The notes beneath the pieces are model-generated. The model searched no databases. It was not told the DNA's origin and saw only the letters and a list, made by a program, of their open reading frames with translations. From Marivirga atlantica (GTDB taxonomy: Bacteria > Bacteroidota > Bacteroidia > Cytophagales > Cyclobacteriaceae), in assembly GCF_016734805.1 (NCBI RefSeq), contig NZ_JAERQG010000004.1, forward strand, positions 434,001-498,000: a stretch of 64,000 bases of DNA, given 5' to 3'. The stretch's first letter is position 1; the number at the start of each line of letters is the position of its first letter. Below are positions 17,734 to 26,525 of this stretch, piece after piece. Made by a program: the position numbers and the translations under genes.

Positions 17734-19956
17734 ATGGATGTAATCTACATATTGAAGGTTCTGTGGAGAAAGAAATGGATTATTATCATAATCCCAATAG
17801 TTTCATTAATTGCTGCATTCCTGTTTACCAGAAACTTAAAACCTCAGTATAGAGCTAACTCTCAAATTGCTACGGGTTTTACAACCAATGAAGGAGTTAA
17901 CGTTACCGATGAGAAATTCAATTTAAGAGGTGTTGATGTAAAGTTTAGCAACCTACTTGCTACCATGAAATCAGGAACCATTTTCAATATGGTCTCTTAT
18001 AAGCTTATGGTAAACAAACTGGATTCTGCGGCTAGCGGAAAGGGTAAAATAGCCAAACAGTACACTCCTGAAGAAATTGAAACAGCAAGAAAACTTTTTA
18101 ACAGAAAGCTTGACACACAAACTACAATTACCATAAACGATACAAATGCTGATCTTTTGAGAAGCATGTTGAACACCTCCAACTTTACTTTTGGTCGTAT
18201 TAAAGGCGGTTTTGATATCAAACGAGTACCCAATACTGATTTCATCTCTATATCATTTATTTCAGGGAATCCTGATCTATCTGCATTAGCAGTTAACGCT
18301 TATTGTGCAGAATTTCTCAGGTATTATACCTCTACCAAGAAAGAATCGTCTGGTGAATCTGTTACTTTTTTTAAAGAACTAGTAGCCAGAAAGAGTGAAG
18401 AATTACAAAATAAATCAGAAGCATTAAGGGCATTTAAAGCCAATAACAATATTAGCGCATCTAATTCTTCTAATGATACGCAGGTTAGCCAGGTATATGA
18501 ATTAGAGAACCAACGAGATCAAATAAACAACAACTTGTATGCATTAAGATTAAAGCTTTCAAATCTTGAAAACAGTTTAAAAGAAAAACTCGGCCAAACA
18601 CAAGGAGGGCCAAGTGCTACACCTTCAGCTAACCAGCGTATTGTAAGTTTGAAGAAAAGGATTGATAATTTGAATGAAAGATTTATCAATTCAGGTTCCG
18701 ATGATCCTGAATTATTAGACTCACTAAATCTATTACAACAACAGTACCGAGTGGAACTTAGCTTAATGGAGCAACCTTCTTCAAGTACTCAATCTTCGGG
18801 ACTTTCTGCCTCTGAGTTAAGATCATCCATAGATCAAACCAAAATAGATATTCAGGTTGAGGAGTCGAGACTTCAAACTGTGAATAATAAAATTTACTCT
18901 ATCAGAAGTAGTTTCTCCGGTTATGCCAATACAGAAGCAATGTTGAATACATTAGAACGCGATGTTAAGGTAGCAACTGATGAATATCTTTCTGCCGTTG
19001 ATAAATACAATGAAGCACAGGATAAATTATTAGCAAGTGCAGGATCAATCAGACAGGTTTACATGGCATCACCTCCTGCAAGTCCTGAGCCTTCAAAAAG
19101 ATTAATAATCACCGCATTAGCAGCTTTTGCTACTTTTGGTTTAACTGTTTTTGCCATTATTGTGCTTGAAGTTTTTGATTCTTCCATAAAAACACCAAAC
19201 CAATTTCAGCGAATGGTTGATATTCCTTTAGCAGGGAGCCTTATCAAAATAGATGTAAAAAAATTAAACTTCACCAGCCTGTTTGAGAAGAAACACGAAG
19301 AAGCTGATCTCGAAATATTCAAGCATTTTTTAAGAAAAATCAGGTTTGAGGTAGAACAAACTAATGCGCAAACTTTTCTTATTACCAGCCCGAAGGAAGC
19401 AGAAGGTAAAACCTTCATCATATTTTCGCTTGCTTTTGTTTTAAGCTTAATTAAAAAGAAGGTGCTTATTATAGACACCAACTTTAAAAGAAATACGCTT
19501 ACAAAATGGCTGGCTACAGCTAAAAAAAGCAGGAAATTTATTGATCAGCATTCTGCTATCAACAAACTACAAATCCTTGAAGCTGAAGAAGACTTTGACC
19601 AGTCTCAGAATGACAATTTATTAATAGCACCAACCAAGTATCCGAATATTTCAATCATTGGTAACGCAGGAGCAAATGATTCACCTGAAGAAATATTCCA
19701 TAGTAAAGATTTCAAAAGTCTAATTGAGGGTCTTAAAAAGAGATTTGACTATATTCTACTAGAAGGTTCTTCTCTAAATGAATACTCAGACACAAAAGAG
19801 TTAATAAAGTATGTAGAAAAGATTATACCTGTGTTTTCTGCCGATAGTTCTATTAAACCTTTGGATAAAGAATCAATAGAGTTTTTAAAAGCTCAGGGAC
19901 CAAAGCTTGGCAGTGCCATTCTTAATAAGGTTGATCCTAAAAATATCAATGTATAA
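17734..19956 (+). CDS. Wzz/Wzc-like polysaccharide chain-length protein with degenerate tyrosine-kinase domain
   Basis: Polysaccharide co-polymerase of 740 aa. Membrane helix at about 15-33 after a basic start, Wzz domain, long coiled coil (about 200-440), proline-rich segment SPPASPEPSKR, second membrane helix at about 458-480, then a cytoplasmic BY-kinase-like ATPase domain. Walker A survives as SPKEAEGKTF (about 551-560; Gly-to-Ala change before GKT) and A-prime as LIIDTNFKR, but the Walker B position reads YILLEGSS with no Asp. The C-terminus ends in LNKVDPKNINV with no tyrosine cluster. It would control chain length and assembly of the Wzx/Wzy polymer. Kinase activity is doubtful. A TAnnTTTG box lies 33 bp upstream. 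Confidence 0.88.
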   Translation: MDVIYILKVLWRKKWIIIIIPIVSLIAAFLFTRNLKPQYRANSQIATGFTTNEGVNVTDEKFNLRGVDVKFSNLLATMKSGTIFNMVSYKLMVNKLDSAASGKGKIAKQYTPEEIETARKLFNRKLDTQTTITINDTNADLLRSMLNTSNFTFGRIKGGFDIKRVPNTDFISISFISGNPDLSALAVNAYCAEFLRYYTSTKKESSGESVTFFKELVARKSEELQNKSEALRAFKANNNISASNSSNDTQVSQVYELENQRDQINNNLYALRLKLSNLENSLKEKLGQTQGGPSATPSANQRIVSLKKRIDNLNERFINSGSDDPELLDSLNLLQQQYRVELSLMEQPSSSTQSSGLSASELRSSIDQTKIDIQVEESRLQTVNNKIYSIRSSFSGYANTEAMLNTLERDVKVATDEYLSAVDKYNEAQDKLLASAGSIRQVYMASPPASPEPSKRLIITALAAFATFGLTVFAIIVLEVFDSSIKTPNQFQRMVDIPLAGSLIKIDVKKLNFTSLFEKKHEEADLEIFKHFLRKIRFEVEQTNAQTFLITSPKEAEGKTFIIFSLAFVLSLIKKKVLIIDTNFKRNTLTKWLATAKKSRKFIDQHSAINKLQILEAEEDFDQSQNDNLLIAPTKYPNISIIGNAGANDSPEEIFHSKDFKSLIEGLKKRFDYILLEGSSLNEYSDTKELIKYVEKIIPVFSADSSIKPLDKESIEFLKAQGPKLGSAILNKVDPKNINV

Positions 19957-19957
19957 C

Positions 19958-20521
19958 TCAGGGTTCTGTGATAATACCCTCGGTTTTTTGCTCAATTTTT
20001 TTCTTTTTTTGAAGAATCAATTGTTTAGCAATTGCCTTGGCCGTTTCAGGGTCCATTTTATTTAACAGGTCGTGAGTTTCGATATACCTTAAGCCTTTTT
20101 TAATATGCTTTATTTGAACATTCTTTAGAAAAGCTTCACGTAAAATCTCTGGGTCAAAACTATCAATTTTGATATGCTTCTTACCAATTTCAAACACCTG
20201 CTCAACACTTTTTATTTTAGTATTTTTTAATTCATCAAGTGCGGCTCGTACATCCTCTTCCTGCACTTCATCAATACCTTCAATTAGCTGATCAAAACTG
20301 ACATTATTTACTTCAGCAACATCCATCAGGTTGTCCACCTTATTATTAACTGAATCCTTGAGCTCTTTGAACTTAGGCTGATACTTTTTAGGAATTACCT
20401 TATTGTATTTATCATTTACAATTGCATCAGCTACCATTTTTGGATAATAATGTTGATACAACATGTAGCCACCTAAAGCAAGTACCAACAAAATACTTAA
20501 GGTTATTAATAACTTCTTCAT
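19958..20521 (-). CDS. Hypothetical membrane-anchored helical protein
   Basis: Unrecognised protein of 187 aa. An N-terminal membrane anchor or uncleaved signal (about 4-22) is followed by a charged, predicted all-helical region rich in Lys, Glu and Asp, ending in a polybasic QKKKKIEQKTEG segment. It starts one base after the sulfotransferase stop, so the two are co-transcribed. It might assist the sulfotransferase or envelope assembly, but nothing in the sequence identifies a function. Its 3' end also carries the opposite-strand hairpin described at 19960-19989. Confidence 0.65.
   Translation of the reverse strand: MKKLLITLSILLVLALGGYMLYQHYYPKMVADAIVNDKYNKVIPKKYQPKFKELKDSVNNKVDNLMDVAEVNNVSFDQLIEGIDEVQEEDVRAALDELKNTKIKSVEQVFEIGKKHIKIDSFDPEILREAFLKNVQIKHIKKGLRYIETHDLLNKMDPETAKAIAKQLILQKKKKIEQKTEGIITEP
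19960..19989 (+). terminator. Possible intrinsic terminator after the Wzz/Wzc-like gene
   Basis: Four bases after the stop of the Wzz/Wzc-like gene, AGGGT (19960-19964) pairs with ACCCT (19976-19980) across an 11-base loop, followed by CGG and six T residues (19984-19989). The 5-bp stem is short, and it lies inside the 3' end of the converging gene. Confidence 0.35.
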
Positions 20522-20522
20522 T

Positions 20523-21464
20523 TTATAACCAGTGCGTTAAATCCTTATTTATTAATTGACTTAATTTCAAAATATCATCCTTGTAGATGTTTTCAGTAAT
20601 CTGAGATTTCAATTCCTGAGAAAGTTTAGGTCTGGCCAGGTTTTTAGCCCTGGCATCATTTAAACGCTTCTGAACGAATTGTTGATTCTTAAATTTCTCG
20701 AACAAAGACTTAGGTACTATTTTCTTAATGAATTCCTTTGGCCTACTATTTTGTCCAATTAAGGCATCTACCTTTTTATTCTTGATGAAGCCCGATTTAT
20801 TATACTCTACTGAAAAGTCAACTTCTACATGATCACTAACACCTATAAACTGAAAAATACTTTTTAGTACTTGATCAGGGTTAGCGCGCATTTCATCATA
20901 AAGAATAACCTTAATCTGATCAGCTCTGAATAGGTTGTAGAATTTTGATAGGTGCTTTCCATAAAAGCCTTCCTTTACTAAATCGTTTCTTTCCCACCAG
21001 ATGGTCTCTTTATCCAGGCAATCTTCAAAATTTGGTGTAGGTAATCTATCTTCTCTGGCAAGGTGGAGGTATCTAGAGTATAGTCTTTCTGCCGGCTGTC
21101 TTAAAACAGCAAGCATTTTCATTTCTGGATTGTAATGCTTAATTCGCTCGGCAGCCTTATCATGATACATGTAAGTATTTGATGTCTCTCCTTTTAATTG
21201 CCCTTCATTAGCTGGTTCAAACAACTTTAAATAGTCATCAATATTGGTAACTGAGTTGTTGTAATGATTAATTTCCGGGCTTCCGGCAAAATCTTCAGGC
21301 GAGTTTAATTCATAGCCAAAAAAATTAGGCTCCTTCTTTGCACATATGTAAAGATCAGGATGTTGCTTTAAATAGTTATCTAAAGAGGTAGTGCCAGACT
21401 TACCGGCTCCAATAATCAGAAAGTCAGGGATTAATTGGGAATTCAACGTTTTTTCTTGAAGCAT
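20523..21464 (-). CDS. PAPS-dependent sulfotransferase 1
   Basis: Cytosolic-type sulfotransferase fold (313 aa) that moves sulfate from PAPS to an acceptor, probably a sugar hydroxyl. The 5'-phosphosulfate loop is GAGKSGTTSL at 19-28; the 3'-phosphate motif is LRQPAERLYSRYL (Arg 122, Ser 130). The body has the usual KEPNFFGYEL and GETSNTYMYH segments seen in heparan-sulfate-type and bacterial EPS sulfotransferases. It is followed one base later by the 187-aa membrane-anchored protein. It is one of two sulfotransferases in the locus, which suggests two sulfated positions or acceptors. Confidence 0.9.
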   Translation of the reverse strand: MLQEKTLNSQLIPDFLIIGAGKSGTTSLDNYLKQHPDLYICAKKEPNFFGYELNSPEDFAGSPEINHYNNSVTNIDDYLKLFEPANEGQLKGETSNTYMYHDKAAERIKHYNPEMKMLAVLRQPAERLYSRYLHLAREDRLPTPNFEDCLDKETIWWERNDLVKEGFYGKHLSKFYNLFRADQIKVILYDEMRANPDQVLKSIFQFIGVSDHVEVDFSVEYNKSGFIKNKKVDALIGQNSRPKEFIKKIVPKSLFEKFKNQQFVQKRLNDARAKNLARPKLSQELKSQITENIYKDDILKLSQLINKDLTHWL

Positions 21465-21540
21465 TCTTTATAAAGAAAATAGAATGATAAAATTACCGAT
21501 TTTTTTTTCACTCATCAAAGATAAAGCTTCTGGGATGTAT

Positions 21541-21548
21541 TAATTTTG
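21541..21548 (+). promoter_or_regulatory. TAnnTTTG box abutting the start of the TuaH-like glycosyltransferase gene
   Basis: TAATTTTG ends only 3 bp before ATG 21552. If it is a working -7 box, the transcript would begin at or just inside the start codon (leaderless). It could equally be chance in AT-rich DNA. Confidence 0.2.
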
Positions 21549-21551
21549 GGC

Positions 21552-22778
21552 ATGTCAAAATACAATTTCATTTATCTGGCACTAGCCCGATGGGATGGGC
21601 CTTACGCATCCACTGCCTGGGCAATTGCAAAGGAGTTAGCTGAAGATAATCATGTGTTCTACATCGAAAACCCCTTCACGCTGAAGGATCTGATAACTGG
21701 CATTGGCAAAAAAGATATTAGAAGAAGATTGCCTGCGTTGATATTTGGGATGAACAAATATCAAAAACCTTTAAAGGACAAGAACTTAATTGTTGTAACA
21801 CCATTAGCTATTTTACCTATAAACTGGCTTCCCAATAATGCGATTTACCGTTGGCTTAATAAAATTAACAATAAACTTATATACAGGGCTGTAAGAAGTA
21901 CGATCAGAAAATATAATTTAAAAGCGTATATAAGCTTCAATTCATTTAACCCTTTTTACGGACCGCATCTTTTAAAAAGTTTTAAACCTTCATTATCCAT
22001 TTATCAATCAGTTGATGCCATTGAGCAATCAGAATATTTAGAAAAACATGGTCCGTATTGGGAAAAAAAGTATGTGGCAGAAGCTGATTTTAGTATAACC
22101 ACTTCATCGAAACTAAAAGAGAAACTTCTATCCTATCATCAGAAGATTCATTTGATACCTAATGCTGCCGACATCAGCCTTTTTCAAACCGCCAGAAGCA
22201 ACAACTTTGAATTACCTCATGATATTAAAAATATAAGCCCTGAGCAGCAAGTGATAGGATATATTGGCAACATATGTCATAGGCTTGATTACGAATTGCT
22301 ACTGGCTATTGCTAAAAAATACAGCCATTGTAAATTAGTCATGGTAGGACCAATAAAAGCCAATAATGAGACCCTGAATCAGTTAAAAGCTATGGAGAAT
22401 ACTTTATTTACAGGGGCTAAACCTCTACACGAATTACCAAAGTATTTACAAAGATTTGATTGCGGGCTAATACCATTCCTATCGAATAAGCTTACAGCCA
22501 GCATTTATCCATTAAAAATAAATGAATATCTTGCCTCTGGTACACAGGTTGTTAGCTCTAGCTTTTCTGAGGATATAAAAGACTTTGAATCTGTAATCCA
22601 CTTGAGTAATACGCAAGATGAATTTGTGAAAAATATCGAGAAAGCACTTTTACCTCCTACTCAGGAATGGAAAGAAAAAAGTATCAATTTCGTTATTAAT
22701 AATAATTGGGAAAACAGAGCGAACCAACTCTTAGAACTTATAAAAAGCTATCAGCAAGATGGACAAAAAATCAACTAA
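21552..22778 (+). CDS. Glycosyltransferase, GT4/TuaH-like
   Basis: GT-B fold glycosyltransferase (408 aa). ATG 21552 is preferred over a TTG two codons upstream. The N-terminal half has LARWDGPYASTAWAIAKELA and FYIENP, the signature of TuaH-like family members. The linker holds the SVDAIEQSEYL and SITTSSKLKEKL segments. The C-terminal half has IGYIGNICHRLDYELL, VMVGPIK, TGAKPLHELPKYL and the acceptor-side YPLKINEYLASGTQVVSS (EYLASG acidic motif). It should add a hexose to a lipid-linked glycan at the cytoplasmic face. The start of a 38-codon membrane ORF overlaps its 3' end by 20 bp, followed by the polymerase gene. Confidence 0.88.
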   Translation: MSKYNFIYLALARWDGPYASTAWAIAKELAEDNHVFYIENPFTLKDLITGIGKKDIRRRLPALIFGMNKYQKPLKDKNLIVVTPLAILPINWLPNNAIYRWLNKINNKLIYRAVRSTIRKYNLKAYISFNSFNPFYGPHLLKSFKPSLSIYQSVDAIEQSEYLEKHGPYWEKKYVAEADFSITTSSKLKEKLLSYHQKIHLIPNAADISLFQTARSNNFELPHDIKNISPEQQVIGYIGNICHRLDYELLLAIAKKYSHCKLVMVGPIKANNETLNQLKAMENTLFTGAKPLHELPKYLQRFDCGLIPFLSNKLTASIYPLKINEYLASGTQVVSSSFSEDIKDFESVIHLSNTQDEFVKNIEKALLPPTQEWKEKSINFVINNNWENRANQLLELIKSYQQDGQKIN

Positions 22779-22875
22779 AGGCCCAAAGCCAAAAGGCATC
22801 ATTTTATTCTTCTGCATACTTTATGTGGTATTTGTCTATACCATTATTTTCTTGAAGATATCTTTCATTGAATAA
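22759..22875 (+). CDS. Possible 38-aa membrane microprotein
   Basis: A 38-codon frame starting with ATG, MDKKSTKGPKPKGIILF, with a polybasic N-terminus followed by one hydrophobic helix (about 14-34). It overlaps the end of the glycosyltransferase gene by 20 bp and stops one base before the ATG of the polymerase gene, filling the gap exactly. The positive-inside arrangement and tight coupling favour a real gene, but there is no family recognition. Its role may instead be translational coupling only. Confidence 0.45.
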   Translation: MDKKSTKGPKPKGIILFFCILYVVFVYTIIFLKISFIE

Positions 22876-22876
22876 T

Positions 22877-24310
22877 ATGGACAAAGCTCAAATGAAAAAA
22901 TATGTTTTTCTGATAGTATTAATGGGAATAGCCATTGCGCTACCATTAATAATGGTTAAAACTACTTATTTGGTAGCACCACTTATTATTATAGGTGTTG
23001 CAGCTATTTTTCTGTTCGGGATGACCTTCTGGCACTATCATTTTGGTGTATTTCTTCTATTTATATATGGCTCGATTATATTTTACATTGATCGGCTGTT
23101 AATGGTGGCAATACCCTATGGAATAGCCTTTGACTTTATCATCGTTCTAATATTTCTGGCACTGCTTATTAATTTAAAGGGTAGCGGTAGCTTTCAGTGG
23201 AAAACTAAAGAGCCTATCACCATCATTCAATTTATATTTTATGCCTATTTTATTTTGCAGATTGCCAACCCAAATGCTGTAAGTATTTCAGCATGGCTAG
23301 CCTCTGCCAGATTCCTCACTATTTTCTTATTATTTTACATTCTTCTCCATTTCTTTAAGAACAAAGAACGTATCAGGCAATTCAACACCATGTGGATTAC
23401 CGTGGCAATGATTGTTGCGGCTTATGGTATTTTTCAGGAATATTTTGGTTTGAGAGATTTTGAATGGAGATGGGTAAGAGCAGTACCCAACAGGTATGAC
23501 TTATTATTTGTCTGGGGAAATATGCGGAAGTTCTCCATACTATCGGATCCCTCAGCTTATGGCTTATTTTTAGCTTTTTGTGGCACTTCAGTTTTAATGC
23601 TAGCCCTAGGGCCAGTAAGTGCACTGAAAAGAATGAGCTACATAGGTATGACACTTTTTATGTTCTTTGCCATGTCATTTGCAGGAACAAGAACAGCCTA
23701 CGCCATGATAGTGGTAGCAGTTGTACTATTCATTTTGTTGAACCTTAGGAACCCGAAAATCTTGGGAGCAAGCCTTTTTGTGATAATGATTTTCACCATA
23801 TTAATGGTTGGCCCATTTTATAGTGGACCAATTAATAGAATGAGGTCTACCTTAAACTTCTCTGAAGATGCCTCAATGGGTGTTAGAGATCATAAAAGGA
23901 TAAGGTTACAGGCTTACGTAAAAACACACCCTATCGGGGGAGGAATTAACACGGCAGGTAATTCAGGTTTAAGATATTCGCGCGGTCATCCTTTAGCAGG
24001 GCCTTATGATCCTGACAGTGGTTATCTAAGAACAGCGCTTGAAATGGGTTGGATAGGTGTTTTCATGGTAATTTGTTTGAATGCCAGTATTGTTATTTCT
24101 GGTATTTATAATTATTTCAATCTGCACGATCCGGAATTAAGAGCTTATAACTTAGCCTTCATGATACCTTTTCTGGGTTTAAGTGTAGCGCATTACACTC
24201 AGGACGCTTTGTTTCAGAAACCGGTGAACATCTTAGTAATAGCCACTTATGCCTTGATGATTAAAGTGAAGGATATCGATGCTGATATGCAAAATGAGTT
24301 GCCCACATAG
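22877..24310 (+). CDS. O-antigen polymerase/ligase-like protein (Wzy/WaaL family)
   Basis: Polytopic membrane protein (477 aa, about 11-12 helices) of the O-antigen polymerase/ligase superfamily. ATG 22877 is chosen; an in-frame TTG at 22868 would overlap the microprotein. The large periplasmic loop carries the family region with HPIGGGINTAG, RGHPLAGPYDPDSGYLRTA and EMGWIGVF, plus AGTRTAYAMIV in a preceding helix. Arg and His residues in these loops are the usual functional ones. With Wzx, the Wzz-like protein and the sugar transferase in the same window, it is best read as the Wzy polymerase of an exopolysaccharide. A ligase role cannot be excluded. Confidence 0.85.
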   Translation: MDKAQMKKYVFLIVLMGIAIALPLIMVKTTYLVAPLIIIGVAAIFLFGMTFWHYHFGVFLLFIYGSIIFYIDRLLMVAIPYGIAFDFIIVLIFLALLINLKGSGSFQWKTKEPITIIQFIFYAYFILQIANPNAVSISAWLASARFLTIFLLFYILLHFFKNKERIRQFNTMWITVAMIVAAYGIFQEYFGLRDFEWRWVRAVPNRYDLLFVWGNMRKFSILSDPSAYGLFLAFCGTSVLMLALGPVSALKRMSYIGMTLFMFFAMSFAGTRTAYAMIVVAVVLFILLNLRNPKILGASLFVIMIFTILMVGPFYSGPINRMRSTLNFSEDASMGVRDHKRIRLQAYVKTHPIGGGINTAGNSGLRYSRGHPLAGPYDPDSGYLRTALEMGWIGVFMVICLNASIVISGIYNYFNLHDPELRAYNLAFMIPFLGLSVAHYTQDALFQKPVNILVIATYALMIKVKDIDADMQNELPT

Positions 24311-24331
24311 AAACAAAATTCAATAAAGAAC

Positions 24332-24339
24332 TATATTTG
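24332..24339 (+). promoter_or_regulatory. Candidate -7 promoter box (TAnnTTTG) upstream of the TolC-like gene
   Basis: TATATTTG lies 22 bp before ATG 24362 in the 51-bp gap after the polymerase gene. It matches TAnnTTTG but has no clear -33 element. Confidence 0.3.
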
Positions 24340-24361
24340 AAGAATCAATAAAATATTTAAG

Positions 24362-25069
24362 ATGAAAAGAGTTTTCTCTGCCATAGTAATATTAACATTA
24401 ATACTTTCTAATAGCTCGCTTGCACAGCAAATTGATTACAATAAGATCGTTCTTCCAGAAAGTATTAAAACAGCGGATTTTAAAGAAAAGCTCGTACAAT
24501 TAGCTTGGTTGAACCATCCTGATAATATTAGCGCGAGAAATCAAGTTGAGGTAGCCGAATACAATCTTAAAATCTCCAGAAGATATTGGTTAGATGGTTT
24601 CAAACTGCAAGGAAACTTAAATGAATTCAACATTGATCCTGAAAGAGACATCGCTAACAGATCACAATTCCTTCCTAGGTATAACCTAAGTTTAACCCTT
24701 CCTTTAGGCCAGCTTTTCTACAATCCTATTGAGAATAAGCAAAGTGCTGTAAAGGTAACTATAGCTGAAAACGATAAAAAGGCAACCATGCTGGCTTTAC
24801 GAAAAAACGTATTAGCAGCTTATAATGATTATTTGATGTATGAAGAAATATTCAAGATACAATCTTTAGCACTGAGTGATGCTGAAACCAATCATGCCAT
24901 CGTTGAAGAGGCCTTTAAGCTAGGAGAAGAAACTTACGATAAGTACACACTTAGTCTGAATAACATCAACCAAAGAAGAATTGCCAAGCTTCAGGCTCAG
25001 AATGACATGAAAAATGCTAAACTGGCCGTTGAACAATTCATTGGCAGAAAGCTTGAGGAAGTTAATTAA
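24362..25069 (+). CDS. Half-length TolC-like outer-membrane efflux protein
   Basis: Secreted protein of 235 aa with a signal peptide (cleavage near SLAQQ, about 22). It then shows the TolC-family pattern LVQLAWLNHPDNISARNQVEVAEYNLKIS (in part), a short strand region, SLTLPLGQLFYNPIENKQSAVKVTIAE and a long C-terminal helix ending in AKLAVEQFIGRKLEEV. Normal TolC proteins have two such repeats and about 420-480 residues; here only about one repeat is present and there is no frameshifted remainder nearby. It follows the polymerase gene on the same strand. It may oligomerise as a six-unit barrel or be a periplasmic relic. Given the missing Wza, a role in export is an attractive but unproven idea. 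Confidence 0.7.
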   Translation: MKRVFSAIVILTLILSNSSLAQQIDYNKIVLPESIKTADFKEKLVQLAWLNHPDNISARNQVEVAEYNLKISRRYWLDGFKLQGNLNEFNIDPERDIANRSQFLPRYNLSLTLPLGQLFYNPIENKQSAVKVTIAENDKKATMLALRKNVLAAYNDYLMYEEIFKIQSLALSDAETNHAIVEEAFKLGEETYDKYTLSLNNINQRRIAKLQAQNDMKNAKLAVEQFIGRKLEEVN

Positions 25070-25071
25070 GA

Positions 25072-26487
25072 CTATTGCATTTCATAGGCTCCAATATCTG
25101 TAGCAGCTCCAACCTTTCTATCATTACCTTCAAAGTCGAATATAATTCCAAACTCGGAAACGTCTACTCCGGCATCAATAAGTGGTGAATTTGGGTTTAC
25201 TTTGGCATTTCCGGTAACCAAATCCTCAAACCCAAACTGACCAATATCTTGGGTGAAAATATTTGCCTGAGAGTCCAACTCAGCTCCTTTAGGTATTAAA
25301 TCTTCTATTGAACCGGCAACTACATTATTGTATATTCTTTTAATGCCCCCATCATCATTATAAAACACTAATCCGAAATGTCCTGAGTTCACAAAAGTGT
25401 TATTCATAATATTATGATAGCCATTTGGAGATCTGTAAACAAATTGACCAGAGGCACCAAAGAATCCGCTTTGCCCTGCATTAACAATGATGTTATTGTA
25501 TATGGTAACATCCCCAATTCCCTGGTACTGTATTCCATTTCCCGTTCCGTTAAGTACTAAATTATTATAATACTCCCCAGTACAGCCTTCACCTATAAAT
25601 AAACCCTCATTATGTGCGCCTTCCTCTCTGTTACCGTATGAACTGACAACATTATCATGTACTGATGCATTTTTGTCAGCATTCTTTATTTGTATACCAT
25701 CAAAGCCTACATTTTCAATTAAATTATCAAATACTTCTATGTTCTGAATAGAGTGAGAGTAGGTAATCTCATTACAGTCACTTTCCTTTCTGCCAGTATA
25801 AAAACCATGTCCGATGTACAAACCTTCTCCTCCGGTATCATGAATGTAATTATCATGAACAGATATATTTTCCATAATCCACGCAGTACGAGTGGGATCA
25901 GTAAATACATCACAAGCCTGATAGGGACTAGTTTTTATTCCTATTCCTGCAAAGCCATTATTAGGACCTAAACCTTTCGGCTCTAATCCTGCTACCTCAA
26001 CCCTTGCTATTTCAAAATCAGTTGAGAAATACTCCATCGTCAGGAAAAAACCATTTTGGGTAGATATTTTTAGTCCATATTTAGTCTCAGCACCATCTCC
26101 TAATACTTTGAAATTCTTTGATTCCTCAAACTTCACCCCGAAAGATTTATCAGAATTGACCGTTGCCACTCCACCACAATTTCGAATAATAACAGGGTTA
26201 CCTCCTTCACCTACGATATTCGTAAATAAGAGAGGACCATATTCAATACCAGATTGAAGACAAATCACATCACCCGGCTCAATACCCAGCTCAGTACCGT
26301 CATTGGAATATCCTTCAACGATGTAGTCACAAAGACTACAATCAAACAATTCGAAAATTTCTTCCTCTTCATCTGCAGGTTTAGGATTATCCTTTTTACA
26401 CGAGAACATAAAAAGCACCAGGGTTACAAGGGTATAATTGACAAGTTTTATGGGGTTGAAATAAGGATTTTTGAAAGCAGAAGACAT
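25072..26487 (-). CDS. Lipoprotein with right-handed parallel beta-helix (pectate-lyase-like fold)
   Basis: Envelope lipoprotein of 471 aa. Signal peptide with lipobox FMFSC (Cys 30) followed by KKDNPKP and a run of glutamates, resembling the Lys plus acidic export signal of surface lipoproteins. Residues about 80-430 are parallel beta-helix coils with repeated N-x-I/V-x-N patterns (VHDNYIHDTGGEGLYIG, IYNNIIVNAGQSGF). The end has the SPLIDAGVD ... NDRKVG ... DIGAYE signature common to such proteins. Folds of this type are lyases, epimerases or glycosidases acting on polysaccharides. Catalytic residues are not evident. It lies 38 bp downstream of the 538-aa membrane protein gene, as the last gene of that operon. 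Confidence 0.8.
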   Translation of the reverse strand: MSSAFKNPYFNPIKLVNYTLVTLVLFMFSCKKDNPKPADEEEEIFELFDCSLCDYIVEGYSNDGTELGIEPGDVICLQSGIEYGPLLFTNIVGEGGNPVIIRNCGGVATVNSDKSFGVKFEESKNFKVLGDGAETKYGLKISTQNGFFLTMEYFSTDFEIARVEVAGLEPKGLGPNNGFAGIGIKTSPYQACDVFTDPTRTAWIMENISVHDNYIHDTGGEGLYIGHGFYTGRKESDCNEITYSHSIQNIEVFDNLIENVGFDGIQIKNADKNASVHDNVVSSYGNREEGAHNEGLFIGEGCTGEYYNNLVLNGTGNGIQYQGIGDVTIYNNIIVNAGQSGFFGASGQFVYRSPNGYHNIMNNTFVNSGHFGLVFYNDDGGIKRIYNNVVAGSIEDLIPKGAELDSQANIFTQDIGQFGFEDLVTGNAKVNPNSPLIDAGVDVSEFGIIFDFEGNDRKVGAATDIGAYEMQ

Positions 26488-26525
26488 GAGATTAATATTT
26501 TTAATACAATTTAAAGTTAAAATAT

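Noticed and set aside
21546-21551. TTG start for the TuaH-like glycosyltransferase (with similar TTG options at 22868 and 29483 for the polymerase and flippase).
   Set aside because: An ATG close downstream gives the usual protein start in each case.
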